64,000 bases of DNA from Hygrophila difformis (taxonomy: Eukaryota; Streptophyta; Magnoliopsida; Lamiales; Acanthaceae), in contig JAOANR010000014.1 in the NCBI GenBank assembly GCA_030278955.1, forward strand, positions 33,679,453-33,743,452. The letters are read 5' to 3'. This document shows, piece by piece, positions 52,884-61,945 of the stretch. The position numbers were made by a program, and so were the translations under genes. The notes below the pieces were generated by a model, which saw only the letters and a list, made by a program, of their open reading frames with translations, had not been told where the DNA came from and searched no databases. Every line of letters starts with the position of its first letter. The first letter of the stretch is position 1.

Positions 52884-54263
52884 ATGGCACCCCGTGCAAG
52901 GACTAGAAAAACCCTCCGAAGTGTTAATGCCCTCAACAACATGGAGCCACACCAAAATCCGAACATGACTAACGACGAAGTGCCAGCAGCACAGGGTGTA
53001 TCCAATCAACAAGCTGTACCACCTGCACACAACATATACCACCCTGACATCATCAACAATCAGGGCGTTGGACACAACATGGTACCTCCTAATCAGGGAG
53101 CACCCAACAACAAAACCCCTCAGAATCAAAACACGCCAAACTCGCTTGACAATGATCGCCTAAGGATCATTGAGCAAATGCTCATCGCCTTGGGTCAGGG
53201 TCAAATTAATCAAGCCACAGCAGCTGTGCCGCCACCTCAAGCCCAGCTCAATCACCTAGCAGTGGTGAACCAATATAGACCACCTCATTATGATGGGCAG
53301 GAGGACCCTACTAAATTGGAGGATTGGATAAAAAGTTTTAACAAGCTACTCGAGGCGACTCATTGCCCAAATGAGCAGAAGATTACTGTAGCCTCGTACT
53401 TTTTAGGAGGTGATGCAGATGACTGGTGGCAGTTACAGAAGAGAGAGCTAGATGATGATGAGGAGTATACATGGGAAAACTTTACAGAAGCTCTAAGAGA
53501 AAGGTTTTACCCGATGAGTACCAAAGCAGCAATGTATGAAGAGTTTCTATCGTTACGACAAGGAGCACAATCTGTACAAGAATACTATGTCAGATTCAAG
53601 GAGTTAGTCAGATTTGCTCCTAAGCTAGTCTCCACCGATGCCGAGAAGGCACAGAAGTTCGAAATGGGATTAAACCTCTCCATTAGAGAAGTGGTGGCTG
53701 GAGTTCAGTATCCTACCCTCCAAGCGATCTACGATCGAGCTGTCGCAGTTTCTCGTGTACAACAGATGAAGAGAAAAGTCGGGGAGTCTAGCCGCGGGTT
53801 CCAAGGACAGGACAAGAGGATTCGGGACAACCGAGGAAGCAGAAGCAACAACAACCACCTCAGCAACAATAAAGGCAATATTCGAGGTGGGCAGAATCGA
53901 CCCGTCCAGGGAAACAAAGGAGGGGGCAACAATGGTACTATAAACCATGAAGGGTACATACCACAATGCCCAAAATGCAACAAGCCCCACTTGGCTAGAG
54001 GATGCCCCAAGCCGGGTACATGTTATAGATGTGGCCGAGAAGGTCATATGAGGAAGGAGTGTAAGACCCGCATTGAAAATATTACAAAAAGAGATGACCT
54101 TATCAATATCCCCACTCAGCCAAATAATCAGGATGTGCGAAACGGAAATAATCAAGGACAGAGGCCTCAGCAAAATAGAAACCAACAAGGGATTTCGGAA
54201 ATAATCAAGGACAGAGGCCTCAGCAAAATAGAAACCAACAAGGGAACCATGGAGCACCTATAG
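52884..54263 (+). CDS. gag: Tekay-like Gag (459 aa, C-terminus frameshifted)
   Basis: Gag starts MAPRARTRKTLRSVNALNN. It has an Asn/Gln/Pro-rich N-terminal 120 residues, then the gag core: YRPPHYDGQEDPTKLEDWIK, FLGGDADDWWQL, FTEALRERFYPMS, LRQGAQSVQEYYVRFKELVR and FEMGLNLSIREVVAG. A basic RG/N-rich stretch leads to two knuckles, CPKCNKPHLARGC (a shorter variant) and CYRCGREGHMRKEC. A 53-bp tandem duplication at 54143-54248 shifts the frame, so the last 23 residues are read out of frame and the protein stops before protease. Confidence 0.9.
   Translation: MAPRARTRKTLRSVNALNNMEPHQNPNMTNDEVPAAQGVSNQQAVPPAHNIYHPDIINNQGVGHNMVPPNQGAPNNKTPQNQNTPNSLDNDRLRIIEQMLIALGQGQINQATAAVPPPQAQLNHLAVVNQYRPPHYDGQEDPTKLEDWIKSFNKLLEATHCPNEQKITVASYFLGGDADDWWQLQKRELDDDEEYTWENFTEALRERFYPMSTKAAMYEEFLSLRQGAQSVQEYYVRFKELVRFAPKLVSTDAEKAQKFEMGLNLSIREVVAGVQYPTLQAIYDRAVAVSRVQQMKRKVGESSRGFQGQDKRIRDNRGSRSNNNHLSNNKGNIRGGQNRPVQGNKGGGNNGTINHEGYIPQCPKCNKPHLARGCPKPGTCYRCGREGHMRKECKTRIENITKRDDLINIPTQPNNQDVRNGNNQGQRPQQNRNQQGISEIIKDRGLSKIETNKGTMEHL
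54143..54248 (+). repeat. 53-bp tandem duplication breaking Tekay gag-pol
   Basis: CGGAAATAATCAAGGACAGA begins at 54143 and again at 54196. Because 53 is not a multiple of 3, the second unit is read in another frame and the ORF ends at 54263. Confidence 0.95.
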
Positions 54264-54880
54264 GGCGGCTCAATGTTATTAATCAGGCAGATCTTTCAAC
54301 TCAAGGGGATATGATAACAGGTACATTTACGGCTTTAAGTGTGCATGTTAAGGTTTTATTCGATTCTGGAGCAAGTTGTTCGTTTATCTCTTCTAGAATC
54401 TTGCCTGAATTAGAGATGCCAAAACCTAAAATGATTAACTTAGGAATTCAGTTGCCTTCGGGAAAATTATATCGTGCACCAAACGATACGATGGGATTCC
54501 TATAGTCATTAAGAACCTTGAGTTCTATGCAAACTTAGTAGAATTTGATCTTAAAGATTTTGATATTATATTGGGAATGGATTGGCTTACCCAATATAAA
54601 GCTGTAATTGAGTGTCAGAAACACAAAATTACACTGTCTAAGACGAGAGGCAAAAAGGTCAACTACTATGTCCAACTCCCCAAACGTAAGACTAAGGTAG
54701 TAAATGCCTTAAAATTTTATAGTCTTATGCAGAAAGGATATATGCTTTATGCATGCTATATCCATAACCTCAAGTTAAAGGAGAATAAAATTGATGACAT
54801 TCCAGTAGTGAGGGAGTATCCAGATGTATTCCCAGAAGAAATTCCTGGAATGCCTCCAGAACGTGAAGTCGAGTTTACAA
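54264..54880 (+). pseudogene. Tekay-like aspartic protease and linker
   Basis: Frame 1 reads GTFTALSVHVKVLFDSGASC with the retropepsin DSGA motif and ends in a stop at about 54505. The next frame continues [36 protein letters not shown] 1-nt change near 54480-54490 separates the halves. The linker then runs into RT. Confidence 0.85.
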
Positions 54881-55317
54881 TTGATCTACTTCCCGGAACA
54901 GAACCTGTATCAAAAGCTCCGTATCGCATGGCAACCCTAGAAATGAATGAACTCAAGGAGCAACTTGAGGAATTATTACAAAAGGGGTATATACGACCTA
55001 GCACGTCGCCGTGGGGAGCACCAGTCTTATTCGTCAAGAAGAAAGATGGAGGGTTACGTCTTTGTATCGATTATAGAGGTTTAAATCAGGTAACGGTTAA
55101 AAACAAATACCCGTTACCTAGGATTGATGACCTTTTCGATCAACTTAAAGGTGCAACAGTATTCTCCAAGATAGATTTGCGATCCGATTATCATCAACTG
55201 CGAATCGCTGAAAAGGATATTCCGAAAACTGCTTTCAGGACGCGTTATGGACATTACGAATTTACAGTGATGTCCTTTGGGCTAACAAATGCCCCAGCAG
55301 TATTCAGAATCTCATGA
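54881..55317 (+). pseudogene. Tekay-like RT, N-terminal part
   Basis: [40 protein letters not shown], the catalytic [15 protein letters not shown] (DLRSGYHQ in most relatives, with Gly changed to Asp) and [17 protein letters not shown]. The frame is lost at AVFRIS, where AVFMRLMNDVF is usual; about 2 nt are missing. The upstream Met of this open frame is at 54571. Confidence 0.9.
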
Positions 55318-57704
55318 ATGATGTGTTTCGAGAATTGTTAGATCAATGTGTAGTCATTTTCATCGACGACATCTTGATCTATTCAAAGAGCAATGAAGAG
55401 CATGAGCAACACTTGCATCAGGTGTTAGAGACATTAAGGAAACACCAACTCTATGCCAAGTTGTCCAAGTGTGACTTTTGGCTAGAAAAAGTAGCATTTT
55501 TAGGCCACGTTGTATCAGCTGATGGAGTTTCTGTTGACCCAGCAAAAATATCAGCAATCACCGAGTGGCCTACGCCTACTAATCAAACAGAAGTGAGAAG
55601 TTTTCTTGGACTGGCTGGATATTACAGGAGGTTCGTCAAGGACTTTTCCAAAGTTGCACGATCTCTGACTCAACTTTTGAAGAAAGGTTTGAAGTATGAA
55701 TGGACAGAAAAGTGTGAATCATCATTTCAAGAGTTAAAGAAACGCCTCACAACAGCACCAATTTTAACATTGCCAACAGAGAATGGAGATTTTGAAGTGT
55801 ATAGTGACGCTTCAAAAGAGGGGCTAGGGTGTGTTTTAATGCAACAACAACAAGTCATTGCATATGCATCACGACAATTGAAGCCAGATGAGGAGAATTA
55901 TCCGACGCATGACCTAGAATTAGCAGCGGTAGTGTTCGCATTAAAGATTTGGCGACACTACTTGTACGGACGAACTTGTCGGATATTCACCAACCACAAG
56001 AGCCTTAAGTACATATTTACTCAGAAGGAGTTAAACATGAGGCAACGCAGATGGTTAGAGTTGATCAAGGATTATGATTTGGACATCGCCTACCATGAAG
56101 GGAAAGCTAATGTGGTCGCAGATGCGTTGAGCCGCAAGACTCGACACGTGGCAAATACTCTTATCTTACCTTCGGAACTGTATATGGTCTTGGTCAAGGT
56201 AGACACGGAGCTAGTCCATTATGGAACTGTGGAAAATGTCATTAATGCTATGACCATTGAATCTACGGTATTTGATGAAATACGCAGTGCTCAACCAGGC
56301 GACATAAAGCTTGAAAGGATCAAGAAGAAGGTTGCTAAAGGAAAAGCAATTGGTTTTGCAATCCATGAGGATGGAAGCATTCGCTTCAAAGGGAGATGGT
56401 GCGTACCGCATAATTGCGTAGAGCTAAAACGAAGATTAATGGAAGAAGGCCACAACACCCCGTATTCAGTACATCCAGGGGGTGATAAGCTTTATAAGGA
56501 TTTAAAGAAGGTTTATTGGTGGCCAAGGATGAAGAATGAGGTTGTTGAGTTTGTGGCTAGATGTTTAACCTGTCAAAAGGTTAAAGCAATACGTCAGAAG
56601 CCCTTAGGACTCATGAAACCATTGGAAATCCCGAGTTGGAAATGGGATAGTATATCAATGGATTTTGTTTTAGGACTATCACGATCACCAAAAGGAATGA
56701 ATAAAATTTGGGTAATTGTTGATAGATTGACAAAGATTGCGATCTTCATACCAATGAAGGATACATGGTCTATGGATCAATTAGCAAGAGCATATATCAA
56801 TAATGTGGTTCGACGACATGGAGTGCCACATGATATAATCTCTGATAGAGACAGCAGATTTGTCTCTCATTTTTGGACCAAGCTGCAAGAAGCTCTTGGT
56901 ACCCAAATTAAAATGAGCACCGCTTTTCACCCGATGACGGATGGACAAACAGAAAGGACAATCCAAACACCGGAGGACATGCTGAGAGCATGCGTTCTTG
57001 AATTTAAAGGAAGTTGGGAAAAGCATCTACCTTTGATAGAGTTCTCTTACAATAACAGCTATCATGCTAGTATAGGTATGGCACCGTTTGAGGCACTCTA
57101 TGGACGCAAGTGCCGAAGCCCATTATGTTGGGAAAAATGTGAGAATTCTATTGTGGTTGGGCCGCAACTCATTGAAGACATGGCCCAAAAGATCAAGATG
57201 ATCCAAGGGAAAATGAAGGCAGCACAAGATCGACAGAAAAGTTATGCCGATGTTAGGCGACAAGACCTAGAATTTCAAGTTGGAGATAAGGTTATGCTGA
57301 AAATATCACCTATGAAAGGAGTGATGCGTTTTGGAAAGCGAGGAAAGTTAAGTCCTCGATATATTGGACCGTATGACATTCTGGAACGAGTCGGAACCCT
57401 GGCATACAGTCTAGCCCTACCGCCACAACTATCTCGAGTGCACAATGTGTTCCATGTTTCACAGTTAAAGAAATATGTGCATGACCCAACCCATGTAATT
57501 CAACAGAAAGTAATTGAACTCAAAGAAGATCTAACTTATGAAGAGTATCCAATCCAAATACTCGACATCAAAGAAAGAACGACAAGGAACAAGACCACCC
57601 GGATTGTTAAAGTACTTTGGTCCAATCATGGTACGGAAGAAGCAACATGGGAACTAGAGGATGATATGAAGCAACGCTACCCCAATCTCTTTTTAAACGA
57701 CTAA
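55314..57704 (+). CDS. pol: Tekay-like pol C-terminal part: RT palm, RNase H, integrase, chromodomain (796 aa)
   Basis: Long open frame in the order RT palm [11 protein letters not shown] (YxDD box as FIDD), [10 protein letters not shown]; RNase [21 protein letters not shown], with [13 protein letters not shown] and VVADALSRK; integrase zinc finger [20 protein letters not shown] with CLTCQ; integrase core [27 protein letters not shown] and [10 protein letters not shown] (D-D-E all present); then [10 protein letters not shown] and [10 protein letters not shown]. The C-terminal 50 residues ([34 protein letters not shown]) form the chromodomain-like tail that directs chromovirus integration. The start Met is only the first Met after the RT frameshift; the true protein is a fusion with the upstream part. 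Confidence 0.95.
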   Translation: MNDVFRELLDQCVVIFIDDILIYSKSNEEHEQHLHQVLETLRKHQLYAKLSKCDFWLEKVAFLGHVVSADGVSVDPAKISAITEWPTPTNQTEVRSFLGLAGYYRRFVKDFSKVARSLTQLLKKGLKYEWTEKCESSFQELKKRLTTAPILTLPTENGDFEVYSDASKEGLGCVLMQQQQVIAYASRQLKPDEENYPTHDLELAAVVFALKIWRHYLYGRTCRIFTNHKSLKYIFTQKELNMRQRRWLELIKDYDLDIAYHEGKANVVADALSRKTRHVANTLILPSELYMVLVKVDTELVHYGTVENVINAMTIESTVFDEIRSAQPGDIKLERIKKKVAKGKAIGFAIHEDGSIRFKGRWCVPHNCVELKRRLMEEGHNTPYSVHPGGDKLYKDLKKVYWWPRMKNEVVEFVARCLTCQKVKAIRQKPLGLMKPLEIPSWKWDSISMDFVLGLSRSPKGMNKIWVIVDRLTKIAIFIPMKDTWSMDQLARAYINNVVRRHGVPHDIISDRDSRFVSHFWTKLQEALGTQIKMSTAFHPMTDGQTERTIQTPEDMLRACVLEFKGSWEKHLPLIEFSYNNSYHASIGMAPFEALYGRKCRSPLCWEKCENSIVVGPQLIEDMAQKIKMIQGKMKAAQDRQKSYADVRRQDLEFQVGDKVMLKISPMKGVMRFGKRGKLSPRYIGPYDILERVGTLAYSLALPPQLSRVHNVFHVSQLKKYVHDPTHVIQQKVIELKEDLTYEEYPIQILDIKERTTRNKTTRIVKVLWSNHGTEEATWELEDDMKQRYPNLFLND

Positions 57705-57907
57705 ATAACAGTTATGGGGACATAACTGTAGGCTTAAGGGGAGGAGGATGTAACCACCCGACACAATCTTGATAGGGTATGTTCAAAATCTCCTAATTTT
57801 TTTTCTTTCTTTTCCATTAACTTTTATCTTATATTCCGCATATTAGATTGTCATAGTAGTTTACATTAAAACTTCGAGGATGAAGTTGATTGTTAAGGAG
57901 GGTGGAT
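57705..57907 (+). other. Tekay 3' untranslated region with two polypurine-like tracts
   Basis: TTAAGGAGGGTGGAT directly before the LTR (57893-57907) is the polypurine tract. A second TTAAGGGGAGGAGGATGTAA at 57735-57754 resembles a tract plus LTR start and may be a former boundary. Confidence 0.6.
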
Positions 57908-60900
57908 TGTAATACCTTATAAATTACCCGAAATAATTGTAATTCACTAAAGAGACTTTTATTAGATATTTAATCACTTGCTTAAAAAATTAGTATATTG
58001 ATTTTTCTACAAAACAACACTTGAAAAACTATATATGTAAATTTGTCTTTTCCAAAAGAAATATGAATTTCAATATCATGGGTAATAGAATTATATAGTT
58101 TATGGAATATTTTTTTTAAATCTATTGTTTAAATTATATATATAAGTTTTTATATATATACACATTGGTCTTGAAAATTATTATGAGGATAGTATGTGAA
58201 TATTTTAAGTACTTTGATATTCATTATGGAATAAATTTTTATAAAAATAAAAGTATGAGTTTTTTTATGTGAATCTATGAGAATTAACTTTTATATATAA
58301 GAAAATATATTCATAGATTATAATTTTTATTTGATGATGACATGAAGACTTTGTGGTTTGAGTATTGTTATGAATAAAATAAAACCATGCAAGTATATTA
58401 TTATTATCTTTTTGAAAGCACATTAATATAAATATAATACTTGAAATAAATAAATAAATATTATATTATCATATCCAACTCATTGAGTATAAATGCATGA
58501 CACTAAATAATGGCAAGAATAATGATTTTTGTAGACAAGCTAATACTTCAATCATTTTCATGATACACTACTTATACAAATATAAGGTTAAAAGGAATTG
58601 CATGAAATTTTCTTCCTAAATAAATAGATGAAAAATCCACATGATTAACAAGTGTCTTGGATGAATGGCTAGCAAAGAAAGGTGATCAATTATCTCTTGA
58701 ACCCACCAAGATTAATAGCCTCCATAATAGGCAAACTATTATGTTAATAGACAACATGATGGACAAAATTAATAACCTCCCAAATTAATAGCCTCTTTGT
58801 TAGGCAATAAGGACCAAATGAGTGGATACAAATACTCTAACCATTATTGCTCAAGACACACTTAATTGGATGATTGGTGAGGTTGTAATCACTCTCACAA
58901 TGTGTCATGTTCAATTGTTCAAATCTTAGCCTATAAATAGAGGGAGTTTCTAGCCTTCAAACACACCAATCTCATCCATCTCATTAGCCAAATTCACTAC
59001 CCATTTTATTCTTCAAAGTTCTCCCACATAGTGAGCATATCTTAAGGATTGTGGAGTCTTGTAGGCTTGGCAACCTTCATTATTCTAAGAGTTCTAACTC
59101 TTCTCAACACTTGGTTAGTAAGATATCATCCTTGAAACTTGTATCTTAGAGATCTAAATCTTTTATTTTTATACTATAAATTGATTTCCCTCTATTTGTC
59201 AAATTTCAGCGATACCCGTAATTTGTGGTGCGAATCTTGTGTTATAACGGCCATTATCTTTGAATCTCCTTGCTCTTATACATCTATTCAGTAAGTTAAC
59301 ACTCTCTACTTTAAGTTTTGGAGATCCCAATCCATGTTTTAAGAATACAAAATTAGAATTTCCCCATTATACCAAAATCTGTCAATTTTTCGTTTACGTA
59401 AAGATCCATCTTTTTAAACCATTTTGGTTCATTATCCCTCAAAGGTTCCTTCATAAAACTTGTTTCTTATTGAGTTGAATATCTTTCTGGAAAATTTTAT
59501 AATTTTTAGAACTCATATGAAAAAGTTATGGGATCCACTTTATCGAAAGGTCGAAATCTCTTTTTGTTAAAATCTAAGAAATGAGTGTTTCTGAAATCCT
59601 CGATTTCTGAAGGTCTTAAGTGTTTCAAACCCAAAAAGTTTATTCATGAAAAATATTTATCTATGTGTTATCTACCTTGTGGCAAAATTTTAGAATTTTT
59701 GGTCGCGAATTACTATTTTTAAAACCTTTTGAAAATTATAGAGTCACTATTGAATTTCTGGCAGAATACATGTTCTGTAAAGAACTCAATTTTTGAAATG
59801 TTTCCATACCTTATTTTGAAAAGTGTAAAACATGAAACTTGTTCAACTATGTGTTGAGTATCTACAGTTTAAATTTCATAGCAATCGCCTTTCATATGAA
59901 TTTTTAAACTGACTTGGCGTAAACTGCGATGTTGGACTTGATTTTTGGTCCAAATGAAAAATTGTTGGATTTTGAGATCCATGAAATGATATTTCTGTAT
60001 TTATGAGATATTGATATGGGAGTTAAATGTTGAAATGATATTTGGCATTATTGAATGCCCTTGTGATGAGGTTACTCCCTTGAGATTGTTGAAAACTCTT
60101 TTAAAGAGGATATTATGTGAAAAATTGTGGAAAACCCTTTTAAATCCATTGTGCACTATTAACTTGAGTAAGATGCCATACTTGATAGAGGGCTAATGCA
60201 CTAGGGATGTGTCTTGCGGGGCCTCCCCCTCTAAATATTCCAAGACGGCATTGTTGATAAATTGTGCCAAAACGGCGTTATTGCATGTATGAGTCTATAC
60301 TCTTGGGTGTATCCATGATGGGTTACCCGAGGCTCCGGAGTGTGTCTGTATATGAGTCCGCTGCATGCTGATCATGACTTATGATCGATATGATATGATA
60401 TATGGAAAATGGTGTCCTCTTGTGCATAGTTGCTACAATGGTAAGAATGAAAGTTATTTTTTTAAAGGTAATGTGTGTGATCATTTTAAAAGAAAAAGTG
60501 AAAATTATTATTATTATTTTTTGAGTGTCAACCACTATTTTAAAACCCACTTCTTAAAGTGGAGCGGGTTGACTTACTCAGTACCATTGTACTGATAAAA
60601 AGTTGTTGTCTTATCTTTTTACAGATATTGGAGCTGACATATGAACTGCATCTCATGACATGAGCATTTGGGGATGTGATTACCTTTCATCAAAAGATTG
60701 TTGCTTTAAGGAACCACGTACTTTTAAATATTAATGTCATATATATTGCCTTTAGTTTATGCTTCCGCGTGAGAAAGAACAATGACTCTGGTATTAAGTA
60801 CTTTAAATTTTCTTATGTCTATATTTTATAAAATTGGCAATTATTTCTAAAGTTCATACTACAAAAAAATTTATATTTAGCCGTAGCACTTGTCAATTAA

Positions 60901-60981
60901 GTTAGCCAAAGGGCGAGCCTGACTGACAAGTGTGGCGGTAACATTCTGAAACCTTATGAGGATGAATTTCGGGGTGTTACA
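57908..60981 (+). mobile_element. Tekay-like 3' LTR
   Basis: 3,074 bp, from TGTAATACCTTATAAATT to CGGGGTGTTACA, with TATAAATA at 58932-58939. It matches the 5' LTR apart from scattered substitutions and the single copy of the 440-bp unit. Confidence 0.95.
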
Positions 60982-61165
60982 AGAGGAACGTTCAGAGATT
61001 AGAGATTAAAATTTGGCAGTTACTGTAATTAGTGTTTACTATATATAGGATTTTAGGCTATTTTTAGTATGTATTTTAAAAGCTAAACGCTAATCGCTAG
61101 CGTTTTTTCCCAAACGCAGCCAAACAGTTTAAATTGAAAACTAAACTCTATACTCCAAACTCTAA

Positions 61166-61447
61166 ACTCTGAAGTAATAGTCCTAGATCGCATACAAAAT
61201 GGTAGTTCAAACGTAAAACGCTAGTATAATTACAAGGCAATGAATACTAGGATTGCTTTCACCACAAGACTAGATGTATTCATATACAAGTGAACAAGGT
61301 AAGCTTACACAACAAGCCTTGCCCAAGAATTAATTAGTCCAATAAACAATAAAATATGCCTTAATAATCCTGCCCTGCCCTTCTATATGATCAATTGTCG
61401 CCCGGCCCCCTCTGCATATTCAAAACTTCATATTAATCTAGCTGTCC
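61166..61447 (+). promoter_or_regulatory. Upstream region of the SMR gene
   Basis: Short non-coding region between the MITE/Tekay insertion and the gene. CTTCTATATGATC at 61381-61393 is a possible TATA site about 60 bp before the ATG. Confidence 0.35.
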
Positions 61448-61672
61448 ATGGAGATGGTTGCAGAAGAAGATCTGTGCAGGACACCAAGGCACGAAAGTTG
61501 CAAGATTCCGGCAGCCCTTCGCCCACCACCACCGCCCAAGAAGAAACCCTCGGCCGCCTTTCGGATGAAGGGAAAAAGGGTCCCACCGAAGGACGGGTAT
61601 TTTGAGTCTCCTGATCTCGAGCTCTTTTTAACTGTCGCTTTGAGACAAAAAGCAGATCATGCTTGTCTTTAA
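61448..61672 (+). CDS. SIAMESE-related cyclin-dependent kinase inhibitor (74 aa)
   Basis: A single-exon, intact small protein starting MEMVAEEDLCRTPRHESCKI. SMR proteins bind and inhibit plant CDK-cyclin complexes and promote endoreduplication, in the nucleus. Family motifs in order: RTP-x-HESCKIPAAL near residues 11-23, a Pro/Lys tract (PPPPPKKK), a basic KGKRVPPKDGYF and the hallmark DGYFESPDLELFL near 49-61, close to the usual GYFxPPDLE(L/A)F text. Length is normal for small SMR members (70-130 aa), and such genes usually lack introns. The ATG has a good context (CCATGGAG). The Tekay insertion ends 466 bp upstream. Which SMR subgroup it belongs to cannot be told here. Confidence 0.75.
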   Translation: MEMVAEEDLCRTPRHESCKIPAALRPPPPPKKKPSAAFRMKGKRVPPKDGYFESPDLELFLTVALRQKADHACL

Positions 61673-61884
61673 TCACATGGCTTGAATGTGTAGGCTCACG
61701 TATTTCGGATAAAGCTTGTGCAAAAACATAGGTCTACAATATAATATATAAACTCACACATAATGTAATTTTTTTGTATATTTTTTATTTTTTATGTTTC
61801 TCAACATGTTCTCTTGATCGGATAATGTTCTGAATATATCTAATGTATTGTTGGAAATGCAATAAAACTCTATTTTTTACCACA
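61673..61884 (+). other. 3' flank of the SMR gene
   Basis: AT-rich, with AATAAAA at 61860-61866 as a possible polyadenylation signal. It ends where the Helitron-like terminus begins. Confidence 0.4.
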
Positions 61885-61945
61885 CTAGTATACCCGCCGG
61901 TGTCATACACCCTAAACCCTAAACCCTCATACACCGGGCAAGATA
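61885..61945 (-). mobile_element. Helitron-like 3' terminus, with telomere-type insertion
   Basis: On the minus strand this reads GGTGTATG, GACACCGGCGGGTATACTAG, then T, i.e. a hairpin (CCGGTGT/ACACCGG) followed by CTAG as in Helitron 3' ends. The hairpin is interrupted by CCCTAAACCCTAAACCCT (61910-61927) between two copies of TCATACACC (61903-61911, 61927-61935). The body would extend to the right. Confidence 0.5.

Larger units (their letters stand above)
40599..60981 (+). mobile_element. Tekay/Del-like Ty3/gypsy chromovirus, full length, with nested Helitron
   Basis: 20.4 kb, flanked by TSD AGAGG at 40594-40598 and 60982-60986. The LTRs begin TGTAATACC and end GGTGTTACA. It has a primer site, Gag, protease, RT, RNase H, integrase and a C-terminal chromodomain-like tail. 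The leader contains an 8-kb Helitron; without it the element would be about 12.3 kb. Frame lesions in gag, protease and RT mean it is not autonomous. Confidence 0.95.
40427..61165. mobile_element. Possible MITE split by the Tekay element
   Basis: Left flank GCGCATGTTTGGGAAA (40426-40441) and the complement of the right flank GGCTGCGTTTGGGAAA match as inverted termini. Subterminal GAGTTTGGAGT-type words on the left (40450-40500) recur inverted on the right (61141-61170). The pieces left of 40598 and right of 60982 add to a few hundred bp, consistent with a MITE into which Tekay inserted. The ends are approximate. Confidence 0.4.

Noticed and set aside
53670..54257. Minus frame of 195 codons
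   Set aside because: It is the exact shadow of the Tekay gag.
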